Below are positions 32,863-42,014 of a stretch of 42,973 bases of DNA, piece by piece (positions within the stretch are counted from its first letter, which is position 1; each line of letters starts with the position of its first letter). Position numbers and translations under genes: made by a program. The stretch lies in assembly GCA_910577995.1 (NCBI GenBank), contig CAJTND010000009.1, positions 1 to 42,973 of the forward strand, given 5' to 3'. Origin of the DNA: an uncultured Christensenella sp. (GTDB lineage Bacteria; Bacillota; Clostridia; Christensenellales; Pumilibacteraceae). The notes beneath the pieces were generated by a model. That model did no database searches. It was not told where the DNA came from and was given only the letters and a program-made list of their open reading frames with translations.

Positions 32863-34212
32863 CTATGCGTTTTGCGGTTTTTTGGGATAACGCTCCGCCA
32901 TCTTGGTCAGCCACTCTGTATTGTTGTACTTGGGCTCTATTACACAGCTCCGCCACAGCCCGTCGAGCGCCGCCGATATAGCCTCGCTCTCGAACCCCAT
33001 TTCAGCAAGGTCTTTGCCCGATATGCGCAGCGAGCGTTTGAGTATGGGCGCGCCCTCGGCTATCATCTTGTCGCGCACAAGCTCGAACCTGTGCGGCGCG
33101 GCGACTTCGTCCTTGTCCGCCCTGCCCGTCGCGAGCCTGTCGGCGCGGATAAGCGCGACGAGCTTATCGAGCACATCGTAATTTTTGGCGACGAACACGC
33201 GCACCTTGGCTTCGCGCGCGTCGCCGCGCATGTCGTACATGTGCAGACCGCACAGCCGACACACCTGCTCGATGACGTCCTTGGGATAGCGCAGGCGATT
33301 GAGTATTATGCGCGCGAGCACCTCCGAGCTATGCTCGTGACCGTGGTAATTGTTGAACTTTTTCATGCAGTACGGCTTGCCGACGTCGTGCAGCAGTGCG
33401 GCGAGCCTGAGGTTGCCTATCGGCTCGGCATAAAGAACCGTGCGGAAAGTGTGCTCCATTACGTCGAATTTATGGAACTGCTCGGGCTGAACCATGCCGT
33501 CCATTTCGGCTATCTCGGGAATGATATTGCGCCAAATATCGAGCTGCTTCATAAGCCTCAGCCCGCGGTAATGCGCGTTGGGCACGCCGTTAGCAGTGTC
33601 GGCGTAAAGTATCTTGTCGAGCTCGGCGCGCTTTCTTTCCGTCGTGATATCCGACAGCTTGTCGGAATTGGCTTTTGCCGAAGCCGCCGTTTCGCCCTCT
33701 ATCTTAAAGTCGAGCTGTGCCGCGAGCCGCACGAGCCGCAAAAGCCTAAGTCCGTCGGACTCGAACACACGCTTGTTACAGCCGCGAAGCACCTTCATTT
33801 CCGCGTCGCGCACGCCGCCGAGCGGATCGATGAGCTCGTCGTTGCGCACGTCGTAATATATCGCGTTACAGCAAAAATCGCGTCGCTGTGCGTCCGCGTC
33901 CATATCCTCGGTAAAGTATACCTGCGACGGAGTATGCTCGCCGCCCGCATTGTACACCTCCACCCGAAACGGCGTATACTCGTACTTTACGTCGTCGTAG
34001 ATTATCTGCGCCGTGCCCATGCGGTGATTGACCATCGTCATCGTCGCACGCGGCGGAAGTTTGAGCGCCTGAGCGGGCGTCGGACCTGCTATATCGATGT
34101 CCGTGCATTTGAGACCGCAAAGGCTGTTACGCACATAGCCGCCGACTATGTACACCTTTTCGCCGAGCGCTGATATAAACTCGGCTGATTTGTTATCTAC
34201 CTGTATTTTCAT
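32863..34212 (-). CDS. cca: CCA tRNA nucleotidyltransferase with HD domain
   Basis: A 449-residue class II nucleotidyltransferase that builds or repairs the CCA end of tRNA. The head has IVGGYVRN (22-29) and the metal-binding DID (38-40), followed by RRDFCCNAI and the LRLLRLVRLAAQLDF arm region. The C-terminal half contains an HD domain (LAALLHDVGKP). In the usual EDxxR nucleotide-recognition motif this protein has ESDGLR, one residue off the common form, so A-adding or poly(A) activity instead of full CCA addition cannot be excluded. No SD precedes the ATG at 34212; a promoter -10 ends 10 bases upstream. Confidence 0.88.
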   Translation of the reverse strand: MKIQVDNKSAEFISALGEKVYIVGGYVRNSLCGLKCTDIDIAGPTPAQALKLPPRATMTMVNHRMGTAQIIYDDVKYEYTPFRVEVYNAGGEHTPSQVYFTEDMDADAQRRDFCCNAIYYDVRNDELIDPLGGVRDAEMKVLRGCNKRVFESDGLRLLRLVRLAAQLDFKIEGETAASAKANSDKLSDITTERKRAELDKILYADTANGVPNAHYRGLRLMKQLDIWRNIIPEIAEMDGMVQPEQFHKFDVMEHTFRTVLYAEPIGNLRLAALLHDVGKPYCMKKFNNYHGHEHSSEVLARIILNRLRYPKDVIEQVCRLCGLHMYDMRGDAREAKVRVFVAKNYDVLDKLVALIRADRLATGRADKDEVAAPHRFELVRDKMIAEGAPILKRSLRISGKDLAEMGFESEAISAALDGLWRSCVIEPKYNNTEWLTKMAERYPKKPQNA

Positions 34213-34222
34213 GGTTTATATG

Positions 34223-34251
34223 ATTTTACCATACGCCGAAAAAAAAATCAA
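34223..34251 (-). promoter_or_regulatory. Sigma-A promoter of cca, nearly leaderless
   Basis: Minus strand: -35 TTGATT (34251-34246), 17-base spacer with a T-run, -10 TAAAAT (34228-34223), then 10 bases to the ATG. The leader would be only about 3-4 bases. Confidence 0.6.
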
Positions 34252-34325
34252 GGCTAATAGCCGATAATTTTGCGCCTTTACTATTAAAGTTGTGCCAAGG
34301 CGTATTTTTCGCCGCCGCGCAACGG

Positions 34326-34354
34326 TTGACTTGACCGCCGCTTTATAGTATAAT
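34326..34354 (+). promoter_or_regulatory. Sigma-A promoter of the esterase gene
   Basis: Plus strand: -35 TTGACT (34326-34331), 17-base spacer, -10 TATAAT (34349-34354). The leader is about 20 bases and carries CGGAG before the ATG at 34381, in contrast to the leaderless promoters elsewhere in the window. Confidence 0.8.
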
Positions 34355-34380
34355 CGCCTTAAAATATAGACGGAGCGATC

Positions 34381-35139
34381 ATGACTGAAAAACGGGACTA
34401 TGAGATAGTTGTTTTATCCAAAGGCGCGTTCGCGCGGACGGTGCGTGTATTCTCGCCCAAAAAAGCGGATAGGGCTATACTGATGCACGACGGGCAGAAC
34501 GCATTCCGCGACGGCGACGCGGCTTACGGCATGAGTTGGCGCGCGCTCGACGCGCTCAAAAAAAACGGCATAAAAAACACGGCGATAATAGGTATAGACA
34601 GCGTGCCGAGCACGCGCTACGACGACTACCTGCCCTTTCCCGTCGACAGTGCATTTAAGGCGTCGGCAACGCCGCAGACGGGCGGAAAGGCGCAGGTCTA
34701 CGTCGATTATATCCTCTCTACCGTCATACCGTATCTTAAAAAACGTTTCGGCTATACCAAGCTCGGCATGGTCGGCTCGTCCGCGGGCGCGCTCGCAACG
34801 CTCGCCGTCGCGTCGGAACGCCCGTCGGACATATGCGCTTACGGTATGTTTTCCACGCCGCTGTTCGTGTGCGGCGACGCTTACGAAAAGTTCTTCGGCG
34901 GCGCGAAATTCGACGGGGACGCGTGCTACCGCGTGTTTTGCGGCGGCAGCGAGGACATCGCGGAGGAGCGCGGCAAAACTCCGCAGCTGTTCGTAGACGA
35001 CGCGCACACGCTGATAAACGGGCTTAGGCGCGGCGGAGCGCGGGATATAACGTATCGGTTCGACAACAGAGCCGAGCACAACGAAAAAGCCTGGCGCGAG
35101 CCGTTTGCGGAACTGTTAAAGGCTTTCTCCGCGCTGTGA
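34381..35139 (+). CDS. Putative alpha/beta-hydrolase esterase (esterase D/enterochelin-esterase-like)
   Basis: A 252-residue cytosolic protein of the putative esterase family. The nucleophile elbow GSSAG holds S134, H233 is well placed as the catalytic His in AEHNEKAW, and an acidic GGSED segment (188-192) fits the third residue. The HDGQNAF stretch (36-42) is typical of the group that includes Fes/IroE-like and S-formylglutathione hydrolase-like esterases. No signal peptide is present. The substrate is unknown. It is a single-gene unit with its own promoter and terminator. Confidence 0.8.
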   Translation: MTEKRDYEIVVLSKGAFARTVRVFSPKKADRAILMHDGQNAFRDGDAAYGMSWRALDALKKNGIKNTAIIGIDSVPSTRYDDYLPFPVDSAFKASATPQTGGKAQVYVDYILSTVIPYLKKRFGYTKLGMVGSSAGALATLAVASERPSDICAYGMFSTPLFVCGDAYEKFFGGAKFDGDACYRVFCGGSEDIAEERGKTPQLFVDDAHTLINGLRRGGARDITYRFDNRAEHNEKAWREPFAELLKAFSAL

Positions 35140-35176
35140 TAGGTCTTTATCATGGTAAAGCATTACCGAGTTTTTA

Positions 35177-35214
35177 CAAAACAAAAGAGCGCAGTAAGCG
35201 CTCTTTTTGTTTTG
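35177..35214. terminator. Bidirectional terminator between the esterase and transglutaminase genes
   Basis: Stem GAGCGC (35187-35192)/GCGCTC (35198-35203) with a 5-base loop, extended by flanking A and T runs (AAAACAAAA on the left, TTTTTGTTTT on the right). It works on both strands and serves the two convergent genes. Confidence 0.9.
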
Positions 35215-35220
35215 CGGTCG

Positions 35221-37818
35221 TCACTCTTCTATGAGCAGTAAGAGCACGTTGCCGTAGGTGTACAGCGAAACCTCCGCTCTCGGGCGAACGGCTTTTATCG
35301 TATCCTCGGCGAGCTCGACAAGCGCAAGCTCGTTGGACGTTACGCCGTCCTCGAAGTATATCTCTATTCCCTCGCGGTCTATCCTGTAATTGCCGTCTTT
35401 ATAGCCGGGGATATATACGGACGTGCGCGGCGTATATGCCTCGGCAAACGCCTCGCAGATCTCGGCGAACCGTTCGAGCTCGTCATCGCCGCCGCCTATC
35501 GAGCAGTCTATCTCAACGCCGTTATATGTCATTTCTTTATAGACGTTATAGCCTTTGGTCGACGTTTCGGGCGCGCATATCATACTGCTCTCGCCGAACT
35601 CGTAAGGCTCGTAGTGCGTCAAGTCCGCATACTGATCGGTGACGAACAGCCAATCGTGGAGCGCCAGCTCGTATACGTCGACGTCGCGATCGAATTCCAT
35701 GACCGCAGTACCGTCGCCCCATGTGCAGTCGACGAGATACCACTCGCCGTCGAGGCACACTTTGTTCCAGGCGTGACCGCCCGCATCGTCCTTGCTCTCG
35801 CCCGCCATGCCCGAAACGCGCACGCACGGTATGCCCTCGATATTGCACATCAGCGAGTACGCTTTGCTCATGCCGTCGCACACGGCGTAAGGATGATAGA
35901 CCTTTCCGCCTATGGGCGTTTTTCCGTCGCCGAACACGCCCTCGAGGTAATACGCGGAATACGCCTCGCCGTCCTTTGTTATCTCTGCCGCTTCGGTGTC
36001 GTAAGTCACCTGCCACATTATCCAATCGTATATAGCATGAGCCTTTTGCGCGTCTGTCATATCGTCTGTGACTATCTGCCGGAGCACCGACTTAGCCATT
36101 TTGTATATTGTATCCGCCGCCGAGCCTGCGACGGGTATGGGACGCGTGTTGTGCTCCGCGGCAAGGTACAGCTCGTCGGAATATCTGACGCTCGACGTGT
36201 TGGAAAGCCTGTCGATCGGGAAAACGTAGTTATCGGGACGGTATAAGTCCGCATCGTAGTTGATATGCGGCATGATAGCGTGTAGCTGTTTCGCATATGC
36301 GCCGAGGTACTCGTTGACCGACGACCACGTTTCTCTGCTCGGCGAGTTGATCGTGTCCACATAGAACGACGTCGTCATCACTTTGTTTCTTATGGTCGTG
36401 GAGATGTTTGTATAGCTTCCGCTCGTTGCCGCCCAGTGGAAAGAATCCTCGAACAGCGCCTCGGCATACGAGTTAGCTCCGCCCTCGAATTCGTAAGCTA
36501 TATAGCAACGGAACGATACCTTAGTATTGCCTACCTTTGTGCGGTAAATGATGTTGTATTCGAGAAGCTCCGCATACTCCTGCGGCGAGGTGATGTACGC
36601 ATCGAAATCGAGTTCTCTGTCGGCAATATACGGCTGCGCCTCCGACGGGAGCTGAACGAACTCGGTATATTCCGAATAATCGCTCGGAAGATACGCGCCG
36701 CCGTCGCCGAGCGATCTTACGCGTATCTTGTATTTGTCCGCTGTGCCATTGGCACACAGATAGATAACGTTTCGCGCGTTAAAACCGTAATCGTTGTTGA
36801 AAGTATAGCTGAGTGCGGGATCGGTTTCCGAAAACTCATCGACGGTACCGTCGGGCGAAGTGATCTCCACCTGCATATCGCCGACGACGTTGCTCGTGAC
36901 GTATATATTGGGATACATATTGTCGAAAAGCACCTGCGGCGCTTCGGGCACGACACTGCCTCGGAAAGTCGCTCGGACCGACGGCGCGCCGTCTATCTCG
37001 CGTTTTTCGCCGTTGACGTAAAGCTCGAAGGTGTGATACCCGACCGACGGCATATAGCTCGTTTGCGTTTCCGTGCCCGCATATACGGTAACGCCGTCGA
37101 CACGCCACTCGATATGATCGTCGGGGTTTTGCGCGACGTGCCGTACCGTAGCGGAAAGAGCGAGCGGCGCGAACGGCTCGTCTTGCTCGAGCTCGCCCGA
37201 TATCGTTCCCGACGCTTCCGTGGTAATATACGCGCGTACCGTGAACTCTGCGGAAAAGCCGTTCGCCGCCTCGGCGACGACTTCATACTCGCCCGCCTCG
37301 CTCGGCTCGAACTTGAACGACGCGCGCGCCGATAGCTCGGACGCTACGTCGCCGTTTATCTTCCATACGACTTTTTCGGACGCTACCGAGCCTTTTGCCG
37401 TCGGTATGAATTCTATTACAGAGCTTTTGCCGACAGTCTGCACGAGCGCGCCGTTGACCTCGACAGAGAACGCGTCCTCGTCCGCCACGACGACGTTGAG
37501 CGTCGCCTGAGAGCCCTTCGAGGTCTTGGCTGTGACGGTAGCCTTGCCCGATTTGAGCGCGGATGCGGTCGTGCCTTTCAGCGATACGACGCTCGCGTTG
37601 GACGACGTAAGCGTATAGTTGCTCGTATTGCTGCGGATAAGACCGGCGAGGTCGTACTCGTCGCCGACGGCAAGCTCGAGAGTGGACTTTGAAAAGTCTA
37701 CGTAGTCGTTTTTATTGGTAAAAAACGAACAGCCCGTCAGTGCGAATACCGCGGTAACTGCCATAACGACGGCGGTAAACGCCGCCGTCAGTCTTGTCTT
37801 TTTTGATGATGCGATCAT
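35221..37818 (-). CDS. Ig-like/transglutaminase-domain lipoprotein, catalytic triad intact
   Basis: An 865-residue surface lipoprotein. The signal peptide ends in LTGC (27-30). A Big_2-like repeat (about 40-110) and several further beta-sandwich regions (about 115-400) lead to a transglutaminase-like core near 600-720. The papain-like triad is complete: C647 in YAVCDGMSKAY, H682 in GGHAWNKV and D697 in YLVDCTW. The C-terminal 150 residues form a separate alpha/beta region. Proteins of this type act outside the cell as peptidases or cross-linkers; which reaction is catalysed cannot be inferred. The SD AAAGGAG is provided by the last codons of the upstream paralogue, whose stop is one base before the ATG, so the two genes are strictly coupled. 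Confidence 0.85.
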   Translation of the reverse strand: MIASSKKTRLTAAFTAVVMAVTAVFALTGCSFFTNKNDYVDFSKSTLELAVGDEYDLAGLIRSNTSNYTLTSSNASVVSLKGTTASALKSGKATVTAKTSKGSQATLNVVVADEDAFSVEVNGALVQTVGKSSVIEFIPTAKGSVASEKVVWKINGDVASELSARASFKFEPSEAGEYEVVAEAANGFSAEFTVRAYITTEASGTISGELEQDEPFAPLALSATVRHVAQNPDDHIEWRVDGVTVYAGTETQTSYMPSVGYHTFELYVNGEKREIDGAPSVRATFRGSVVPEAPQVLFDNMYPNIYVTSNVVGDMQVEITSPDGTVDEFSETDPALSYTFNNDYGFNARNVIYLCANGTADKYKIRVRSLGDGGAYLPSDYSEYTEFVQLPSEAQPYIADRELDFDAYITSPQEYAELLEYNIIYRTKVGNTKVSFRCYIAYEFEGGANSYAEALFEDSFHWAATSGSYTNISTTIRNKVMTTSFYVDTINSPSRETWSSVNEYLGAYAKQLHAIMPHINYDADLYRPDNYVFPIDRLSNTSSVRYSDELYLAAEHNTRPIPVAGSAADTIYKMAKSVLRQIVTDDMTDAQKAHAIYDWIMWQVTYDTEAAEITKDGEAYSAYYLEGVFGDGKTPIGGKVYHPYAVCDGMSKAYSLMCNIEGIPCVRVSGMAGESKDDAGGHAWNKVCLDGEWYLVDCTWGDGTAVMEFDRDVDVYELALHDWLFVTDQYADLTHYEPYEFGESSMICAPETSTKGYNVYKEMTYNGVEIDCSIGGGDDELERFAEICEAFAEAYTPRTSVYIPGYKDGNYRIDREGIEIYFEDGVTSNELALVELAEDTIKAVRPRAEVSLYTYGNVLLLLIEE

Positions 37819-37819
37819 A

Positions 37820-40249
37820 TTACACTCCTTTTTGCGCCGTGTGCGGCAACGCCGCCGTCGGCACGGGAACGATGATAAACAGTTTGTCTTGCGCGCGGTA
37901 ACTGCGGATATTGCTCGGCTCGCCGCCGTACGTCGCCTTTAAGTACTCGGCAGCGGCTTTTACCGCCGCTTTCCGCACGGTTTCTGCCTGCGCCTCGGTC
38001 AACGACGTGTCGAGCGCAAGCTCCGCGCCGAGCGTCGTGTTTTGGAATATGCTTATGCCCATGGGCATATACACCGACACTTTGCCGAGCGTCTGCGACG
38101 AGAATATCGCGCTCACCGCCGCAGCTGTGCTCGCATTATCCGCGTGCTCTGCGATATCTATATATGCGTCGACGTAAGCGCCCGAGTATACGGTCTTATT
38201 AAGAAACGGCGTTTTCGGTACGACGTAAGCCGATGCGGCGTCCGCAGTAAGCAGTCCGCCGTGCGACGTCAGCTCCGCATGCGCGTCGGCAAGCCCGAGT
38301 TCCGCGCCGCCGCGCTCGCCGCCGAACACGTCAACTTTGTACTGCGCGCCGTCGAGCGTTACTGTATTGAAATGCTTACCGTCCGCGCCGACCGCGATCG
38401 AGCACTCTATGCCCTCCATGCCGCACATGAGCGCGAAGGTCTTGGCAAGACCTTTGTCCGACATGCCGCTCCTTACCGAGCCGCCGCCCGTAACGCCGAA
38501 CATTCCGTCGATATAGTTGCACGGCGCGCCGCTGTTGCCGACTGTGCGGAACGACGCGAACTGCAACCAATCGTATATCGCATGGACCTTTCGACTATCG
38601 TCGTAGTCCCTGCCTATGATGTTGATAAGGGCGTTGCGCGCTCGCGCATACGCCGTCCGCGCCGCGCCGACGGGCTCGGGCTTATATCCGCGCATAACGG
38701 CAAGCAACAGCTTTTCCGTATTGTCGACCTCGACGGCGCGCGGTAAACGTTCGACCGCAAGAACATACGATTCGCCGCGGAGCTTTGCGCCGTCGTATTC
38801 TATATGCGGAAGCTCCGCGTACATCTGCGGGCTTTCGGTCTGCTCCGCGCCGCCGCTCGGCGTATTGTCGAAAGCCGACAGCTCGACGGAAGCTATCCTG
38901 CCGTCGAACCCGACGTTAGCCGACAAGCCGAGCTCGCCCGCCGCCGACAGGAACGCGCTTTCTGCATCGCTCACGGTCACGTCGCGTCCGAGATACGCGC
39001 GGAAAGCCTGCCTGCCGCATGCGTATGCCTCGCGGATGAGCTCCGCCGCCCGATGCGCTTCGTCCAGAAACGTATTGCCGATAAACAGCTTATTCTCGAC
39101 GAACGGCTCGGCGTCCGCGCCGTACTGCATAAACTCGAAGTCGTCGCCCCGTCCGTCGGCTATGACCGCAACCGTATAGTTTTTCGGCTCGGCGGCGCAC
39201 GGCTCGATTAGCCCCGTCGCGTCGAAGACGCCGCCGCCGAAGCGGTAGGAGTGCTCGCCGTCGATGCGCTCGTATACGGTACGCTTGCCGTTCGGCTCGG
39301 TTATGGAAACCGCCGTCACGCCGCCGCCGTCGCGCCATACTATATATACGCCGTCCGCGTCAAGCCTGACATTGCCGCGCGGCGCGCGCCCGCCCGTCGC
39401 CGATACGGTCGCATACGCCGACCCGTCCGAGAACGTGCGCGGCACGCCGTTGACGCTCAGCTCGATTTTATACTCGCCGCTGACGCTCGGCGTAAACTCG
39501 AAGATATGCGACGACGAGTACGGCTCGCCGTTGACACGCCACTCGACCGTCGACGGCGCGTCGCGCGAGTCCTTGCGCTCCCGCGCGTAAAACGTTACAG
39601 GCGAAAGATCCTTGACCTGAACGAGCTCGCCGTCGAACTCCGCATGCGCCTCCGAAGGTCTGTATATACGCACGGACGCGTCGGCGGAAAGCCCGTCGGC
39701 GCGCGCGCAAACTCGGTACTCGCCGTACCGCGTCGGCTCGAGAGCAAACGTCGCGCCGCGTCCGCAGCTCTCGCCGTCCGTTTCCCAGACTATCTCGGTA
39801 TCGGGATCGGCGTTGCCGTCGAGCGTCGCCGTAAAAGTTATTTCTTCCGCGTCGGATATATCGTCGAGCGTCATGACCGTCGCGCCGTCTGCCTCGATAA
39901 AAAGCTCCTGCGGCGCGCGGTACGAAACGTTTACTTTTATTTCCGCGCCGTCCTCCGCCGTAACCGTCGCCGTGCCCTTGCCTACGCCGCGAACGACCGT
40001 TCCATAGACCTCGGCTATACCGCTGTCGGAGGTGACGAGCGCAAAGCTTTTGTCCGCCGCCGTTATCGGGTCGAACACCGCATAAGGCAAGCAGTCGCGT
40101 TCCTCGCCGACTTTGATATTTATCTCGTCAACGGAAAAGCTCAAACCGACCTTGCCCGAGCATCCGCCGAGCATAGGCGTTAATGCGGACAGCACGAGCA
40201 CGAATGCCGACGCCGTCGAATATTTGATTTTCGATACGGTCCTTAGCAT
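37820..40249 (-). CDS. Paralogous Ig-like/transglutaminase lipoprotein lacking the catalytic cysteine
   Basis: An 809-residue lipoprotein (lipobox LGGC) built like its downstream neighbour: Big_2-like N-terminus, beta-sandwich regions, an AIYDW segment before the transglutaminase core, and the same C-terminal region. In the core, LMCGMEGIEC aligns with LMCNIEGIPC of the neighbour, which places D598 (or S597) where the neighbour has C647. The His (H626) and Asp (D640) are kept, but the Trp after the His is lost. The protein is therefore probably not catalytic. There is no frameshift or internal stop and the gene comes first in the operon, so it appears maintained as a pseudoenzyme and not decaying. 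The start has a weak SD (GGTAAG). Confidence 0.82.
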   Translation of the reverse strand: MLRTVSKIKYSTASAFVLVLSALTPMLGGCSGKVGLSFSVDEINIKVGEERDCLPYAVFDPITAADKSFALVTSDSGIAEVYGTVVRGVGKGTATVTAEDGAEIKVNVSYRAPQELFIEADGATVMTLDDISDAEEITFTATLDGNADPDTEIVWETDGESCGRGATFALEPTRYGEYRVCARADGLSADASVRIYRPSEAHAEFDGELVQVKDLSPVTFYARERKDSRDAPSTVEWRVNGEPYSSSHIFEFTPSVSGEYKIELSVNGVPRTFSDGSAYATVSATGGRAPRGNVRLDADGVYIVWRDGGGVTAVSITEPNGKRTVYERIDGEHSYRFGGGVFDATGLIEPCAAEPKNYTVAVIADGRGDDFEFMQYGADAEPFVENKLFIGNTFLDEAHRAAELIREAYACGRQAFRAYLGRDVTVSDAESAFLSAAGELGLSANVGFDGRIASVELSAFDNTPSGGAEQTESPQMYAELPHIEYDGAKLRGESYVLAVERLPRAVEVDNTEKLLLAVMRGYKPEPVGAARTAYARARNALINIIGRDYDDSRKVHAIYDWLQFASFRTVGNSGAPCNYIDGMFGVTGGGSVRSGMSDKGLAKTFALMCGMEGIECSIAVGADGKHFNTVTLDGAQYKVDVFGGERGGAELGLADAHAELTSHGGLLTADAASAYVVPKTPFLNKTVYSGAYVDAYIDIAEHADNASTAAAVSAIFSSQTLGKVSVYMPMGISIFQNTTLGAELALDTSLTEAQAETVRKAAVKAAAEYLKATYGGEPSNIRSYRAQDKLFIIVPVPTAALPHTAQKGV

Positions 40250-40263
40250 GAGCTTACCGCTAT

Positions 40264-40292
40264 ATTATATAGTATGTCGCGCACAAAATCAA
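40264..40292 (-). promoter_or_regulatory. Sigma-A promoter of the transglutaminase pair
   Basis: Minus strand: -35 TTGATT (40292-40287), 17-base spacer, -10 TATAAT (40269-40264). The leader is short (about 8-10 bases) before the ATG at 40249. Confidence 0.75.
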
Positions 40293-40430
40293 GAAAAGCG
40301 TCGAATAATAATGCATTTCTAACGCAATTATAATCTTTCCCGCCCTTCGGCTGTCGACGCCGCCGTCCGCGCCGCAGGCGATTGTCGCTTAAATATCATT
40401 ATACGGACAAAGTCGGCATAAGATAAACCG

Positions 40431-41975
40431 ATGAGATCGATGGCTAAAGCGGTAGTGACGCTTACCGCATTCACGGTAGCCGAACGTGCGCTCGGCTTCC
40501 TCTTTAAGATATACCTGTCGCGCGAGATAGGCGCAGTCGGCATGGGCATCTATTCGGTCGCTCTGTCGTTCTTTTTCGTGCTGCTCACGCTCCTGACCTC
40601 GGGCATTCCGCTCGTCGTGTCCAAGCTGACAGCCAAGAACGGGCGCGACGGCAGCTCGGGACTGTGCTCCGCCGCGCTTATCGTAGAGGTGCTGACGGCG
40701 CTCGCCGTGTGCCTTGTCGTCGCGCTGTTCCGTAAGCCGATAGGCTCGCTGTTTGCCGACGCGCAGTCGATGACGCTCGTAATGGTAATGCTGCCCGCGC
40801 TCGTGTTCTCGGGCGTGTACTCGGCGTTCCGCGGCGTGCTTTGGGGCGAAAAAAAGTTCACCTCGGTAAGCGTAGTCGAGCTTATCGAGCAAATCGCGCG
40901 CATCGTGGTTTGCGTCGTTTTCTTCCATATCTTCGCCGATAAAAACAAGTCCGTGGCGCTGTCGATGACGGTAGCGTGCGGCGTGTCCGCGCTCGCCTGT
41001 GCGCTGTTCTACTTCTGCGGCAAACGCAAGCTCGGCAAGCCCAAAGCGCATTTCAAGCCCCTGCTCGCTTCTTCCGTACCGATAACGCTTTCGCGCACTA
41101 CGTCGAGCGTAAACAACTACATAACCGCGGTCGCTATCCCATTCCTTTTGATGTCCACGGGGCTTAACGCCGAACAGTCGATGTACGTTTTCGGCTCGTG
41201 CGTCGGCATGGCGTTGCCGCTTTTGTACATGCCGATAACAGTCGTCGGCTCGCTCGCCTTCGTCATGATCCCGACGCTTTCGCAAGCGTATGCCGAAAAC
41301 GACAGGAAAAGCATGTGCAGCCAGATAGAAAACGCGCTCACCTTCGCGATAGTCGTCGCGGCTATAGTTCTGCCGACGGTCGGCGCGCTCGGCGACGATA
41401 TCGGCGTGCTTATCTACGACAACACCGACGCGGGCGTATTCCTCAAAAAATCCGCGTGGCTTATACTCCCGCTCGCGTTCGAGAATATCGCCTCGTCCAT
41501 GCTCAACTCGCTCGACCTCGAAAAGAAATCGCTCATAAACTATCTTATCGGCGCGGGACTTTTGTATATAGTATCGTTCTGCTTCTACGGCAGGTTCGAT
41601 ATGGACGTGTACATGTACGCATTCGGCGCGAGCCTCGTGCTGTCGTCGGTGCTCGACGTTATCGATATCAAAAAGCGCACGGGCTTCAAGCTTACCTTTC
41701 TCCGTCCGCTCGGGATCTGTCTCGCGTCGAGCTATCCCGCTTGGCTGTTCACCGAATACGTAAGCGCGATAATCCCCAACCATTACGCGGCGATGGCTGT
41801 GGCGGCGGTCGGCGGAGTGTGCTTTATGGGACTTCTGTGCGTAGTGTTCGGTGCGTTCAATATAGAAATAAACATCGGCGGCAAGCGCGCGAAAAAGACT
41901 AAACGTCTTCTCGGCTCGTCGCCTGCCGCGCCCAAAAAGCGCGCCCCCCGCGAAAAACCGCGCACCGCCGTATAA
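40431..41975 (+). CDS. spoVB: SpoVB-type MOP-superfamily flippase (polysaccharide/lipid II transporter)
   Basis: A 514-residue membrane protein with about 14 hydrophobic segments. The N-terminus (AVVTLTAFTVAERALGFLFK, then YLSREIGAVGMGIYSV) is typical of SpoVB and related PST/MurJ-like exporters. The chain ends in a basic tail of about 30 residues. SpoVB is needed for spore cortex synthesis in B. subtilis and probably flips lipid-linked wall precursors; related YtgP/MurJ-type proteins do so in growing cells, and the two roles cannot be separated by sequence alone. The ATG at 40431 has no clear SD, and a second ATG follows at 40440. No convincing sigma-A promoter was found upstream; CATAAGAT just before the start is a faint match to a sigma-E -10. 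Confidence 0.82.
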   Translation: MRSMAKAVVTLTAFTVAERALGFLFKIYLSREIGAVGMGIYSVALSFFFVLLTLLTSGIPLVVSKLTAKNGRDGSSGLCSAALIVEVLTALAVCLVVALFRKPIGSLFADAQSMTLVMVMLPALVFSGVYSAFRGVLWGEKKFTSVSVVELIEQIARIVVCVVFFHIFADKNKSVALSMTVACGVSALACALFYFCGKRKLGKPKAHFKPLLASSVPITLSRTTSSVNNYITAVAIPFLLMSTGLNAEQSMYVFGSCVGMALPLLYMPITVVGSLAFVMIPTLSQAYAENDRKSMCSQIENALTFAIVVAAIVLPTVGALGDDIGVLIYDNTDAGVFLKKSAWLILPLAFENIASSMLNSLDLEKKSLINYLIGAGLLYIVSFCFYGRFDMDVYMYAFGASLVLSSVLDVIDIKKRTGFKLTFLRPLGICLASSYPAWLFTEYVSAIIPNHYAAMAVAAVGGVCFMGLLCVVFGAFNIEINIGGKRAKKTKRLLGSSPAAPKKRAPREKPRTAV

Positions 41976-41979
41976 TCGC

Positions 41980-42008
41980 TTTACTTTCGCACGCATCCGT
42001 GATATACT
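41980..42008 (+). promoter_or_regulatory. Probable promoter of the folT-like gene
   Basis: Plus strand: -35 TTTACT (41980-41985), 17-base spacer, -10 TATACT (42003-42008). Transcription from here would produce a leader of about 155 bases before the TTG start at 42170. Confidence 0.55.
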
Positions 42009-42014
42009 GTTTCA

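Noticed and set aside
32744..32956. Longer start of the VanW gene at 32956
   Set aside because: The extra 71 codons run through the cca terminator and the cca 3' end, and would bury the signal peptide that begins at 32743.
35221..40249. The upstream transglutaminase gene as a decaying pseudogene
   Set aside because: It has no stop or frameshift over 809 codons, keeps its lipobox and His/Asp pair, and provides the SD of its partner.
40389..41996. Open frame of 535 codons on the minus strand opposite the flippase gene
   Set aside because: Extremely rich in His, Arg, Glu and Tyr, as expected from the complement of a membrane-protein gene; no SD and no family resemblance.
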